This document shows, piece by piece, positions 43,771 to 56,362 of a stretch of DNA of 64,000 nucleotides. Below the pieces are notes generated by a model. That model was given only the letters and a program-made list of their open reading frames with translations, was not told where the DNA came from and searched no databases. How positions within the stretch are numbered: the first letter of the stretch is position 1; each line of letters opens with the position of its first letter. The position numbers and the translations under genes are program-made. Origin of the DNA: Plantago ovata (taxonomy: Eukaryota; Streptophyta; Magnoliopsida; Lamiales; Plantaginaceae); contig CM051456.1 in NCBI GenBank assembly GCA_028274465.1, positions 86,228,753 to 86,292,752 of the forward strand, given 5' to 3'.

Positions 43771-44584
43771 TGATGAGCCGGTTAGTCAGACTAAATTAAT
43801 CAAATAAATTTGTATTAAGCCAAAGGCAATTCACAACTACAACGAAAACCGTAGTGTAGCAGTAGAATAACCTCGAGTGTCGATCTCTAAGGACTATAAC
43901 TAGCTTTATCTAATCTAACTTAAGAATATAAAATCAACAGACGACTTAGCAAAGGTTTTTCTTAACAGATAATGGAGATTGGTGATAGTATGGTCATTCA
44001 AAGCATAGCAGGTTAATAATCATGCATGAAGTCCCCAGTTTTGCATAGAGATCTTTGATCAATGAATTAACCAATTGTGTTCCGTAATTATTCAACACTA
44101 CGAAGATAGAGGTTTTAGATAGATCAAAGAAATAAAGTAATAACTCAAAGTATAATGCGCGATATAGCCATTAGCATAATTATTAACCCTTCGCTAAGAA
44201 ATCACATACTATCACCAACGAGAAGTTTAGCGTCTCGTAGATGTCATGCAATCAACAGAAATCATAGCAAGATTGAATGAAAACATGTTGAAAGATAAAT
44301 AAATATAAATAGAAAAACTGTAAGATACAATGTTACCGAAGGTTGTCAATCTCCGAAGAATCGCGATCTTACAAGCTCCAAAACGCTAAGAAAAAGTATC
44401 TCCTAAGCTAAGAATCCGCAGAACAGGCTCTGGAGAATTCCTACCTAAAACTAATGAGAAAGGTGAGAGAAAAGGTCTGAGAAAGTATGAAAAACGGAGA
44501 AAACTGAGCAACTATATATAGTGATTCGGCAGGTGTGGGGTGAGTCGCCCCACACACTGGGCGATTCGCCTGGTGTGGGGCGAT
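43771..44584 (-). repeat. 5' LTR of element C, cut by element D
   Basis: Starts TGATGAGCCGG beside the primer site and ends inside its own GC array at GGGGCGAT, where element D begins. The last five bases (44580-44584, gcgat) are the candidate target duplication for D. Confidence 0.87.
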
Positions 44585-45907
44585 TGATGAACGCGCGGAT
44601 GTCATGTTCCAACGCGAATCAGTCAAATAAATTTGTTATTTAGCCAAAGGCAATTCACAACTACAACGAAAACCGTAGTGTAGCAGTAGAATAACCTCGA
44701 GTGTCGATCTCTAAGGACTATAACTAGCTTTATCAAATCTAATTTAGAATATAAAAACAGCAGACGGTATAACAAAGGTTTTTCTAACAGATAATGGAGA
44801 TTGGTGATAGTATGGTCCTTCAAAGCATAACGGGTTAATAATCATGCGTAAATTCCTCGGTTTTGCATGGAGATCTTTGATCAATTAATTGTCCTGTTGT
44901 AATTATCAAACACTACGAAGATAAATAGATAGGTCAAAAGACTATTAAATTGTCCAATTGTGTTCCGTAATTATTCAACACTACGAAGATATAGATATGC
45001 TAAAGTCCAATGAATTGTCCAAGTGTGTGCAATAATTAATCAACAATACGAAGATATAGATTTCGCTAGATCAAAGAAATAAAGCAATAACACGGAGTAT
45101 AATGCGCGATATAGCGATTAGCATAATTATCAACCCTTCGCTAAGAATTCACATACTATCACCAACGAGAAGTTTAGCTACTCATAATTGTCATGCAATC
45201 AACAGAAATCATAAAAGAAAACATATTGAAAGATATATAAAAATAAGTAGAAAAACTGTAAGATACAATGTTGTCGAAGGTTGTCAGTCTCCGAAGAATC
45301 GCGATCTTACAAGCTCCAAACTGCTATGAAAAAGTATCTCCTAAGCTATGAACCCCCAGAACAGGCTCTGGGAAGTTCCTACCTAATACTACAGAGAAAG
45401 GTGAGAGAATAGGTCTGGAAAAGTATGAATTTCGGAGAAAAACTGAGCAACTATATATAGGCTTCGAATTTGTGTGGGGCGAAGGGCCCCACACACTGGG
45501 CGACTCGCCTGGTGTGGGGTGATTCGCCCCACGTCCGGGGCGATTCGCCCGGGATTAAAATTCGGAAAATTTTGCGTTTTCGACGCGTTTTTGGATTTCT
45601 TCCCCTTTTCGGACTCGGTTTCTGACTTCTAGTGGCCTTCTAACCTCCAGATTCGACCCCTAGACTCCAAATCCTATCTAGAAACCTTCAGATACTCCAA
45701 ATAGGCTTCTGGAACACCAATTCCTTATCAACTTCAATATAATTGCCCGGAAATCCTCGTTTTTCAACCAAAACCTGTAAAAGAAAAACTAAAGGGAAAC
45801 GTGACACTATTCTAATAAAATGCACTAAAATATAGCTAAATTAACATAGAGGATAGCTAAAATAGGTGAAAAAGACTCAAATGAAAGTGTAAAATACACA
45901 TTCATCA
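44585..45907 (-). repeat. 3' LTR of element D
   Basis: 1323 bp, TGATGAACGCGC to CATTCATCA. TATA at 45451-45460, GC array 45472-45552. Three units of a repeat of about 67 bp carrying CACTACGAAGATA or a close variant lie at 44885-45075. Confidence 0.9.
44885..45075 (-). repeat. Tandem repeat of about 67 bp, three units, in LTR of D
   Basis: The unit core AATTGTCC...CAACACTACGAAGATA recurs at about 44911, 44979 and 45045. The other D LTR also has three, LTRs of B and C one, and E about two. Confidence 0.75.
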
Positions 45908-46516
45908 AACTCCCCAAACCGAACCTTTGCTTGTCCTCAAGCAACTAAGCTAGACTCTAATGCAAAAAATAATGCAACACATAAAATGGAGTCTCATGCC
46001 AAATAAAATGAACTAATCTACTGAATCTATCAAAAAACATATGAACAAAAACCATATAAATCAAAACATGAATATAGGTTGAACAATGCCTCGATTGACC
46101 CATACACATCCACATAAGCACTTATGTCAAGACAAGATAGTCTCTCGTAACATTCTCTACCTGGACCTAGTCAGTGACGACGTAATGAAACATGTTAAGA
46201 TACAAATGGTTGTCCCGTGCCTATGAAACTGAGGACTTACTGTTGTTCACCAAATTTAAGACTTTCCCTCAAAGAGGTCGAACCAGTACTGGCTCTCATC
46301 AAACGAAGGAGGGTTCCCTGTAAAAGATAACACTCCCCTATTATACCCATCTCTCAAGTAAAGTCTTAAGCTATTCACCACTTCCTGAATGGCAGGACGA
46401 GGGTGGTCTAGAACAGATGACACTGAAAAACAAAAGACAAAAAATAGAAAATTACAACACGATTACGAACATAACAAGAATTTGGAAAATAAGACGCAAC
46501 ACTTTGCTAAACTGTT

Positions 46517-46652
46517 ATTTGGCTTTTCCTTTTTGGACCCTTTTTTGCTTTTTTTGGGGGCTTTTCTTTTTTTCTTTCCAGTTTCTTTTTTTCTTTTTTT
46601 TTCTTTTTTCCTGGAATTTTTCTTTCTCTTTTTTTTCGATTTTTTTTAGCCA
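46517..46652 (-). repeat. A-rich purine tract of element D
   Basis: Same tract as in C, near-identical to 55614-55757. It is flanked by palindromes at 46701-46722 and 46816-46837. Confidence 0.8.
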
Positions 46653-46700
46653 GCAGTAGCACCACGAAAAAGAAACAAAATGACTCACACAACTTCCCCA

Positions 46701-46837
46701 AACCTATTCGAAGGAATAGGTTGGAGTACAAAATTTACGAAAAAGGAAAAATAAACTCACAACACGGAAATGAAAAACGAAAAACAAGTCTAATGATGGT
46801 GTAACCCCCTCCCCAAACCTATTCGGAAGAATAGGTT
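46701..46837 (-). repeat. Paired 22-nt palindromes of element D
   Basis: 46701-46722 and 46816-46837, each with perfect 9-bp arms (AACCTATTC, GAATAGGTT) and a 4-nt loop. Confidence 0.85.
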
Positions 46838-47436
46838 ATAAACAAAGGATCACACAACCTCACACTACCTCCTTCCTAGGCATTTAGCAATCTCAAAGCA
46901 TGGTGAAGACTTGTTGCCTCTTAGGTACATAATTACTCGGGAAAAAAACCATAAGACCCTAACATGCATCATCCTATTATAAAGGCCTTCGTGAACCGCA
47001 GTAGAGAAAACACCAGTAAGTGATGTCGAGACTACCAAGCTTAAATAAGTGCAATACATAAATGTGACAAGCCAAGCGAGAAAAACCTCCAACAAATTCA
47101 TAGAGATGAAGCATATGATTAATGGCATAGTTAGTTAATCTACCCAATAAAAAAGTTCAAAAAATTCGGCAATAAACTCCATATAAAAAACCTGCAAGAC
47201 TATCCTAGGAAAGCAGTAAACGTGCAAATGCAAATGCAGACGGATAAAATATGCAAGGTACTATACTCAGCCTACCAATGTCAAGCTCCAAACTAAGAAT
47301 ACTAGATCACTTAAATCCCATCCCCCCTCATGAAATTAACACTAGTCCCTAGCAGTAAGAAAATGAGGAAATAAGATGTGATACTAGATGTTACCGCATG
47401 GTTTGGCCTCGGTCGGCTGAGTATGCTGCTTGTGAG

Positions 47437-48244
47437 TTATTGGGACTGCTTAGGTCTTCTGGTAGGTGCGGTAGTTCCATTTATAGGCCGGATAGGAACA
47501 ACTCCTCCATTAGTATCATCATTGCCCGTTTGGCCTTCATTGTCACTACTGTCACGCACATCCTCACCAGTAGAGTTGCAGTGTCGAGTAGAATCCTCAA
47601 GATTAGCCGCCGCTGTTATAGAATCCTCCATCCTGTAGCCCCCCAATAGGTTGTGAACTGTTGAAGGGAAAGAGCAGTGGTATCAGGACCTCCCCCTCCA
47701 GCGTTTTACACCCCGAGGAGGTTACAGTAAGCTGCTTGGATACTCAGAAGTCTTCTACCATTTTTTCCAATGTCGACCACATTCTCTACGGTTGATGCTC
47801 CCTTTAGAGGCAGGCAAGGGGCACCCCAACGAGCGGCTGGGCATCCATGTCATTGTGTTTTGGAACCAAGCTAGCGCTTTGGAACCTTCTAGCAACTGTG
47901 AACTCAAGATTGAATCCGTCGTGGCAAGATTGTCCCGGTGCCTTCCAGTTCACTCGAACTTTGCAGTCCTTGTGATGGATTGCTGACGTAATAATTGTTT
48001 CTGTCCCTTCGGTGGTGCATGAATAGGCATAGGAGTCCTTACTCCAGGTGTACTCTAGCTCCTCCTCTTGGATAATCCGCGACGTTGCTGCAAGAGCCCG
48101 TGGCTCGAACGCACCTCTAACGAGATCACTCTCCTTGACATGGTTGTAATCGATCACCCTCCAATACTTCATAGTAATCATACGGGAATGCTCCTCTCCC
48201 TTGGCATGGTTCCTACAAACAACAGTTAGTACCTCGTATGACAC
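47437..48244 (-). pseudogene. ORF2 of element D with acidic 3' exon
   Basis: The main exon at about 47720-48212 carries MKYWRVIDYNHVKESDLVRGAFEPRA, SKDSYAYSCTTEGTET, HHKDCKVRVNWKAPG and LVPKHNDMDAQPLVGVPLACL (parts of one frame). The acidic exon is at about 47437-47650. The open frame runs a little into the intron-like segment upstream. Protein unrecognised; about two breaks. Confidence 0.58.
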
Positions 48245-48754
48245 AAAACTGACTCATGCATATGCTATTTTAAGAACGAAACACACAAGTGATAAAATCA
48301 ACAATCGAGCTCCCCAAATCCTTAATGTCTAGCCTAGCTTATTCAACATGCAACATACCAATGTAACTACTACATGCAGTACATCACATTATGCTCTTGC
48401 TAGACAACCAATAACCTAGATATCAAGGCTCAATTCATACCATAGAAGCGAAAAATTCTAGCATCATAAATCCTCATACTCAACAATTATGCATTCTACC
48501 ATCAAATCCATCATCATTACATCAATAAGCATAATCATATGTATGAATCAAAGATAAAGATATATTGCATAACAAGATATATCATCTAGTAGCAATGTTC
48601 CCAAATCAATAAACCAAGCATAATTAAGCATGCAATTGATAGTAAATAATGCTTCTAATCATACAAACAACCTACCCATGCATCAAATAAGCATAATTGA
48701 GGCTCAAATTAGAAAACCCCCAAACATGAAAAATTAGGGTTCATAAGAAGATAC
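48213..48754 (-). other. Intron-like segment upstream of ORF2 (D)
   Basis: Minus strand GTATCTTCTT to TTTGTAG, 542 bp. Confidence 0.65.
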
Positions 48755-49312
48755 CTCAGATCTGAAAATCTGGTGCACTAGGGTGAAATCTGTTCGGATG
48801 AAAAGATAGATCACGTAATAGGCTTTGATTGAAGCTATAGAACACTAAATTTGGCGAAGAAATGAAGAAGTTATGAGGTTTTGAAGGTAAAATCGCGATT
48901 TTCGGTTTTTGGGGAGAAAGAAGGATGAAGATTTGAAGAAATGAGGAGAAGGGGAAAGATTTCGCGTTTTTTAACCTACTGGGACCGTGGGGTGAGTCGC
49001 CCCCGGTGCGGGGCGAGTCGCCCCACACGGGGCGATTCGCCCCCCGCTCCCCGATGTGGGGAGACGGTCATTTCGACAAAAATGCGGTTTTTTGATCCCC
49101 GAAACTATTTTTTCTCATAAAACCACTCGAAAATTCTCACTCAAACATAACATAAGCACATACGACATAGAGATGAACAAATTCACATATGAAAAGCAAA
49201 TTGTTCACGTATGAATGCATGCAAAAAAGCGGTAAAGAAAGCGATAAAAACTCCGGGTTGCCTCCCGGATAGCGCCATTGTTTAAAGTCTTTGATTCGAC
49301 TCCTGTCTGCGC
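48755..49312 (-). other. UTR-like exon, GC array and hairpin of element D
   Basis: CT-rich leader 48755-48975, GC array 48983-49060, hairpin 49252-49269 (TCCGGGTTGCCTCCCGGA on the plus strand). Confidence 0.6.
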
Positions 49313-51000
49313 CTAGCTCTTCTTTCTGCGGGTACTAGACTTCCCCTTCATGGATCTCCTCCTCATGCCACGAACCTGTGAATAAGAAAGAACATAGGCT
49401 GCAAGACCACAGTAGTAAGTAGTGTGAGAAGTATCAGACGGATCAGGTGGATCAGATATGGCTTGCAACACATGTTGCTTGCCATCCACTTCAATAGTGC
49501 AAGTTCTTTGGTAGATGTCCATCACGGAGCGTAGCTTAGTTAAGAACGTTCGCCCCAAGAGAATGACATCCCCCGCCCCAGGTGTAGACGCCAGCATAAC
49601 TACAAAATTGGTATATACAGAAGCTTCACCAATCTTGACCAACACATTTTTCACAACGCCTTCGGGTCTCACAAAGGATCCATCCACCAGTTGCACAATA
49701 GCCCTATGTTCAGATAGTTTTCCAAGGCTACTCTTCTCAAACACATTCAAAGGGAGCACGTTAGAGTAGGATCCCGTGTCTAGTGTGGCACGAACATCTT
49801 CAAGTTCACCAATCCCGACCTTAACATCGAAACTTTTAGGGAGTGGCTCGGGATCCTCTTGCTCCTCTTCACTCTTGTCAGAACCAAGGTCCTTCTCTTC
49901 TTCCTTAGCCTGTGGGAGTACTTCCCCCTTGCAACACTCGCACTTAGTAACCTTCTTGATGGTGATTTCAACAGGTAGATCACCCGCCAAGGTAATGGAA
50001 TTCGACTTCTCAGTGTTGCTTGGCAGCTTGCCTTGCTCCCTACTTGCTCCTCGGTCGATCAACTCTTGCATCTTTTGATGGGCAAGCCTAGTGCTCTCTT
50101 CCAACCTATCAAGTCTCGCTCTAGTCTTTTCAGAATCTTCTTCATAACGTTTGAGAAAACTTTGTGTGTGATCAACCATCTTTTGCAAGTTCTCCATCAG
50201 TTGAGCCGACTTCGACTTCGGTGGCTCTTTCGGAGCGGGGTTTTCGCAGTGATCATTACCATAGTTAAGCCTACTACGGTCTTGGTTAGGGCCATAAGTT
50301 TGGCTAGCTGGTGCATATCCTTGATTGTTTCGGAACCCTCTTCTCCAAAATCCACCTCGAGGATTCCTACCGTCGTGTCCGTAGCTAGCTTCTTGAGTAC
50401 CAAACTCCGTAGCAAAGGCTTCCTCTTCGCCTCCTCGAGCCCAGTTGCCATCATCATACGCAAGCCTCATGCCCATAGTTCTTGCATATTCGGCAAACTT
50501 CGTTCGAAACAGTTGTTCCAGCGGCGCTCTTGAGGACTTGCTTCAATTCGTTGGTAAAGCACTCGAATTGATCCCCATTCCCCCTATACATAGGGGCTTC
50601 TTGAGTCGGTGGAGCTTCAGGTCCACGTCTCCTAACCATTGCCCTTGGGTCCTTGAACTGCGAACCCTTAGCAAGCCTTTCGAAAACTGCCCAGACGGCT
50701 TCTGCGGTTTCCTCCCAAATATTGCCTCGGCATTGGAAATCCACCACTTGTTGGTTCTCGAAGGTTAGTCCATTTTAGAAGTGTTGGACTAGGTCAGAAA
50801 GCTCAAAACCATGGTGAGGGCACTGGTTCGTGAGATCTTGGAACCTCTCAAAAGCGGTGTATATGGTCTCATCATAGTCCTGTTTGAATCCGGCGATTTG
50901 CGCCTTGAGCGCGGTAGTCAAGGTGTGAGGGAAGTATTTTTCCATGAAAGCTGAAAAAACCTTTTCCCAAGTGTCCAGCGAGCCTGCTGGTAGAGAACTC
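49313..51000 (-). pseudogene. Gag-protease of element D, distal part
   Basis: Contains the C-terminal Gag region, coiled-coil-like stretch and aspartic protease (DTGSYSNVLPLNVF, then VILLGRTFL), equivalent to the second two thirds of the C protein. The solo copia LTR at 51001-53081 separates it from the N-terminal part. It is broken, with about two breaks. Confidence 0.87.
50996..51000. repeat. Target duplication AACTC, left copy
   Basis: Pairs with 53082-53086 around the solo copia LTR. Confidence 0.88.
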
Positions 51001-53081
51001 TGTAAGAAAATACGGTCAGAGTTACCCCTAGGGTACGCAGTGGAATTTCAAAAATTTTCTTAACATACAGGTTAATTTATTATGCATATGTCGTATATAT
51101 ATAAACACGTCAATTAGAAGACTAACCTTACTTCCAAAGCAGCTTCCAAGTCTTCGTAATATTCCGGTGTATCTTCTCCTTCGTCGAAGTCGAAGATATC
51201 TACAATGCTCCTTATATCTGCAAGACAATAAGAGTTAGTTTCTAGCTCCTAGAACCTCAACCTTGGTATCCACGGATGAACAGCCTATCGGAAGAATGCT
51301 AGGATATTCTTTGTGTGACCAAGAAGACGGGGCGGCAATTCCCTCTGTAGGTGGTGCGCGCGCGTGGGTGGCTAAGGGAGGAGGGGAGAGCTTTTATTTT
51401 GTCTAAGAAAACTGGGTAGAATAATTGTGTTCAAAACTGTGTGTAAAGCTCTCTAATAGTCTACTATATATAGTAGTCTATAGAAGCCTAAAGCATGAGC
51501 AATTAGACTTCGTAAAGGAATAAGAATCTAATTCTTATCGCACAAAGAAACCAATATCAAGTCTAGATTCATTCCCAATCAAATTAAAACTCAATCAGGA
51601 AAATCTGACTTATCCCTTGGACTTCTAATAGAGGAAGGAGTCGAACTCCTTTCCCTGATCTAGCCACGCGCGCGCGCGCCTTGTCCTATGAGAGGTGGGT
51701 CCCACTTTTGGGACCCACTTATATTTCTAAGGCAATTCAAACTCCAAGTAGATTTTGCCCAAGTGCATATGTTAATTCTAAATTAACATATCCTTTCTAA
51801 TCGAACCTCCATTATATTTCTAAAATATAATCTTTAATTGTATTTACATAAAATACAATTAATTAGCCAATTCAATTAATAATTCCAAATCATTAATTAA
51901 TTGAGTCACCAAATATTATAATTAATTCCAAATTAATTATAATCCATCAATCACAATTAATTCCAAATTAATCGCGATTCCATCTTCAAGGATATTCTGA
52001 TAGACTAATTCACCACATAGTGTGACCCATAGGGCCTCACCGTATTAAGCAAGTCCTAGACTAGGCAACATGGAATTCCTAGACGGTTCCATTTGCAATA
52101 TTAATACGTGAGGACGTTTGAGAGGTTTCTCAAAGCTTAACCCTTTCGTTGCGAAGCCTGTTGCGCTCAACGCGGCGATGGTAACGTTCCTTTATCTGAC
52201 TTGCTCGAATGTATCTAGGATCGATGAAGTGTCTATCCCAATAATACATCCACGGGCGTCTCAGGGAGTTGCTTGGTTAAGATATACTTATGACCATCAT
52301 AATATATCATTTGCACTGGCCAGTGACTTTACCAACACAACTATGCAGACTATGAGCAGTGCTCTCCTGTGCTACACTTGAGAGATGAATCCTTCACAGA
52401 ATCACTTATCACCCCCATTTGTATTTAGCCATAATCCTGGATCGTGTCTTAGGTCAGCTGCTTATTCAGAGCTGACATCGACGGGTCCACCAAGGATATG
52501 GGGCAACAAATGTGATGATAAAGTCCTGCAAGTACAAAGGACGAATGGCATCACTTCGACAACTCACCGGTTCCCATAGACACGTCGGTGTAGAGTATAC
52601 ATCGATGGGAGTGTCCGGTGGGTACTTCCATTGTTCGATAAAGCTTCTTCGAATAACTATGCGCAGTTATGGGAACGTTTCTCGATTGTCCAACAATCCG
52701 TTCCGTGGCCGTGGGATCGGCTCACACTTGCCCCAACAAGTATAACCTCCACGCATACTAGTCTTGTCAGGTTCATTCAGACCCCCACATCCGAGATGAA
52801 CCACGACTAGGGAGAGTTTGGGATAGATGATAACTCACATAGCTCCCACTAACTGTGTGATCGGTCATCTATCCGAGGGGACATGTTTAATATCAATACA
52901 GACAGTAATAAAGATATGACATGCTGCAGCCTGGTGTAATATAAATATGAAAGCGATACTCAATAGTAAAATGCAACAAACATATATTATATTACGTTGA
53001 CCTGTGTAATAGTACATATATGTCCTCTATAAGGGCACCATGCCCTTAGTAAGGACTGTCTCTAGGACATATACACTATCA
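51001..53081 (-). mobile_element. Solo copia LTR related to copia 3
   Basis: 2081 bp from TGTAAGAAAATACGG to ACACTATCA (plus strand), flanked by AACTC on both sides. It contains no primer site, gag or pol, so it is a solo LTR. About 800 bp matches the 3' LTR of copia 3 (22225-23039) in reverse. A CGCGCG run (51667-51677) and an AT-rich run of ATTAATT words (51850-51980) lie inside. It is inserted in the gag of element D. Confidence 0.9.
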
Positions 53082-53086
53082 AACTC
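53082..53086. repeat. Target duplication AACTC, right copy
   Basis: Pairs with 50996-51000. Confidence 0.88.
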
Positions 53087-53538
53087 AACCATGACTTGGC
53101 TCTGTCGCCAAGACCCATAACAAAAACCTTCATCCGCAACTCATCCGTTGTTATTTCAGCTCCGGGTCGTGGGAGTTGGTTGGCGAAATCATCGATATCG
53201 TGCAAGTACCCCATCACATCTTCCCTTGATAAGCCATAGAACCTCGGAAGTTGTTGGAATGCGTGGGTCTTGATTTCCAGATCTCGGGTTGCAGACGAAA
53301 GAACAATCGTCGGTCCCCTCATACGATCCTTGGAGGGTTGAACCCATGCTTTCAGTGGTCTAGCTTCTGCCATTCCGTCGATTTCCTTAAAAAGTCTGTG
53401 TAGAGATTCAGAGAAATCGGTATCCTCTATTTCCTGTAGTTCACGCCTTTGAAGTAGTCGCCTTCTTTGGTGGTAGACTCTGTCGATCTGAGCAATTGAA
53501 TCAGCAAGCGGTGTTCCTCTAGATCGTGTATGTGGCAT
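53087..53538 (-). pseudogene. Gag of element D, N-terminal part
   Basis: MPHTRSRGTPLADSIAQID through DRAKSW, the same start as in C. It is cut by the solo copia LTR. The open frame continues a few codons into that LTR, which is not meaningful. Confidence 0.87.
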
Positions 53539-53662
53539 ACACTATCTGTAACAGACTAGGAAAGCAGTATCAGAGAGAGATTAAAAAGGAAAACTAAAAC
53601 TACTAGAATTAGGAATTGAATGCTGAAAATATAAACAAATTAAACAGAAAAAAGGAGTATAG

Positions 53663-53680
53663 TCCCCGGCAACGGCGCCA
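53663..53680 (-). other. Primer binding site of element D, tRNA-Asp (perfect)
   Basis: Minus strand TGGCGCCGTTGCCGGGGA: all 18 bases complement the plant tRNA-Asp 3' end. Confidence 0.92.
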
Positions 53681-53683
53681 ATT

Positions 53684-55001
53684 TGATGAACGCGCGGATA
53701 TCGTGCTCCGAGCAAATCAAATAAATTTGTTATTTAGCCAAAGGCGATTCACAACTACAACGAAAACCGTAGTGTAGCAGTAGAATAACCTCGAGTGTCG
53801 ATCTCTAAGGACTATAACTAGCTTTATCAAATCTAATTTAGAATATAAAAACAGCAGATGGTATAGCAAAGGTTTTTCTAAAAGATAATGAAGATTGGTG
53901 ATAGTATGGTCCTTCAAAGCATAACGGGTTAATAATCATGCGTAAATTCCTCGGTTTTGCATGGAGATCTTTGATCAATTAATTGTCCTGTTGTAATTAT
54001 CAAACACTACGAAGATAAATAGATAGGTCAAAAGACTATTAAATTGTCCAATTGTGTTCCGTAATTATTCAACACTACGAAGATATAGATATGCTAAAGT
54101 CCAATGAATTGTCCAAGTGTGTGCAATAATTAATCAACAATACGAAGATATAGATTTCGCTAGATCAAAGAAATAAAGCAATAACACGGAGTATAATGCG
54201 CGATATAGCCATTAGCATAATTATCAACCCTTCGCTAAGAACTCACATACTATCACCAACGAGAAGTTTAGCTACTCATAATTGTCATGCAATCAACAGA
54301 AATCATAGAAGAAAACATATTGAAAGATATATAAAAATAAGTAGAAAAACTGTAAGATACAATGTTGTCGAAGGTTGTCAGTCACCGAAGAATCGCGATC
54401 TTACAAGCTCCAAACTGCTATGAAAAAGTATCTCCTAAGCTATGAACCCCAAAACAGGCTCTAGGAAGTTCCTACCTGAAAACTACAGATAAAGGTGAGA
54501 GAATAGGTCTGGAAAAGTATGAATTTCGGAGAAAAACTGAGCAACTATATATAGGCTTCGAATTTGTGTGGGGCGAAGGGCCCCACACACCGGGCGACTC
54601 GTCTGGTGTGGGGCGATTCGCCCCACGTCCCGGGCGATTCGCCCGGGAGTAAAATTCGTAAAATTCCACGTTTTCGACGCGTTTTTGGATTTCTTCCCCT
54701 TTTCGGACTCGGTTTCTGACTTCTAGTGGCCTTCTAACCTCCAGATTCGACCCCTAGACTCCAAATCCTATCCGGAAACCTTCAGATACTCCAAATAGGC
54801 TTCTGGAACACCAATTCCTTATCAACTTCAATATAATTGCCCGGAAATCCTCGTTTTTCAACCAAAACCTGTAAAAGAAAAACTAAAGGGAAACGTGACA
54901 CTATTCTAATAAAATGCACTAAAATATAGCTAAATTAACATAGAGGATAGCTAAAATAGGTGAAAAAGACTCAAATGAAAGTGTAAAATACACATTCATC
55001 A
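53684..55001 (-). repeat. 5' LTR of element D, also 3' LTR of the next interior
   Basis: 1318 bp. A primer site lies on its right-hand (element-internal) side for D, and on its other side a polypurine tract begins (55002), so the LTR borders two interiors. TATA at 54545-54554, GC array 54566-54647. Confidence 0.9.
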
Positions 55002-56362
55002 AACTCCCCAAACCGAACCTTTGCTTTTCCTCAAGCAACTAAGCTAGACTCTAATGCAAAAAATAATGCAACACATAAAATGGAGTCTCATGCCAAATAA
55101 AATGAACTAATCTACCGAATCTATCAAAAAACATATGAACAAAAACCTTATAAATCAAAACATGAATATAGGTTGAAGAATGCCTCGATTGACCCATACA
55201 CATCCACATAAGCACTTATGTCAAGACAAGATAGTCTCTCGTAACATTCTCTACCTGGACCTAGTCAGTGACGACGTAATGAAACATGTTAAGATACGAA
55301 TGGTTGTCCCGTGCCTATGAAACTGAGGACTTACTGCTGTTCACCAAGTTTAAGACTTTCCCTCAAAGAGGTCGAACCAGTACTGGCTCTCATCAAACGA
55401 AGGAGGGTTCCCTGTAAAAGATAACACTCCCCTATTCTACCCATCTCTCAAGTAAAGTCTTAAGCTATTCACCACTTCCTGAATGGCAGGACGAGGGTGG
55501 TCTAGAACAGATGACACTCAAAAACAAAAGACAAAAAATAGAAAATTACAACACGATTACGAACATAACAAGAATTTGGAAAATGAGACACAACACTTTG
55601 CTAAACTGTTATTTGGCTTTTCCTTTTTGGACCCTTTTTTGCTTTTTTTGGGGGCTTTTCTTTTTCTTTTTTCTTTTTTTTTCCAGTTTCTTTTTTTCTT
55701 TTTTTTCTTTTTTCCTGGAATTTTTCTTTCTCTTTTTTTTTTCGATTTTTTTTTAGCCAGCAGTAGCACCACGAAAAAGAAACAAAATGACTCACACAAC
55801 TTCCCCAAACCTATTCCAAGGAATAGGTTGGAGTACAAAATTTACGGAAAAGGAAAAATAAACTCACAACACGGAAATGAAAAACGAAAAAAAAGTCTAA
55901 TGATGGTGTAACCCCCTCCCCAAACCTATTCGGAAGAATAGGTTATAAACAAAGGATCACACAACCTCACACTACCTCCTTCCTTGGCATTTAGCAATCT
56001 CAAAGCATGGTGAAGACTTGTTGCCTCTTAGGTACATAATTACTCGGGAATAATACCATAAGACCCTAACATGCATCATCCTATTATAAAGGCCTCCGTG
56101 AACCGCAGTAGAGAAAACACCAGTAAGTGATGTCGAGACTACCAAGCTTAACTAAGTGCAATACATAAATGTGACAAGCCAAGCGAGAAAAACCTCGAAC
56201 AAATTCATAGAGATGAAGCAAATGATTAATGGCATAGTTAGTTAATCTACCCAATAAAAAGTTCAAAAAATTCGGCAATAAACTCCATATAAAACATGCA
56301 AGACTATCCTAGGAAAGCAGTAAACGTGCAAATGCAAATGCAGACGGATAAAATATGCAAGG
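55002..56362 (-). mobile_element. Second partial interior joined to element D
   Basis: Polypurine tract (55002-55020), A-rich tract (55614-55757) and paired palindromes (55808-55829, 55923-55944), near-identical to 45908-47256. It stops at GCAAGG where element E begins. The last five bases (caagg, 56358-56362) are the candidate target duplication for E. No gene lies here. The LTR-interior-LTR-interior order suggests exchange between two copies. Confidence 0.85.

Larger units (their letters stand above)
37034..44584 (-). mobile_element. Element C: non-autonomous Athila/Tat-like element, gag-protease whole
   Basis: Minus strand. Partial 3' LTR (37034-37972), polypurine tract, A-rich tract with paired palindromes, acidic exon, ORF2, intron, UTR-like exon, GC array, hairpin, whole gag-protease (41466-43625), tRNA-Asp primer site (43750-43767), 5' LTR (43771-44584, cut by element D). 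LTR portions differ by about 3-4% by eye. Gag-protease has no break; ORF2 has about one or two. There is no RT or integrase. Confidence 0.88.
44585..55001 (-). mobile_element. Element D: non-autonomous Athila/Tat-like element with nested solo LTR
   Basis: Minus strand. 3' LTR (44585-45907), polypurine tract, A-rich tract with paired palindromes, ORF2, intron, UTR-like exon, GC array, hairpin, gag-protease interrupted by a 2.1-kb solo copia LTR (51001-53081), tRNA-Asp primer site (53663-53680), 5' LTR (53684-55001). The two LTRs differ by roughly 2-3% by eye. It is broken, with about three or four breaks besides the solo LTR. It is inserted in the LTR of C. Confidence 0.9.

Noticed and set aside
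44885-45075. CRISPR-like array
   Set aside because: There are only three imperfect units with no regular spacers, inside a plant LTR.
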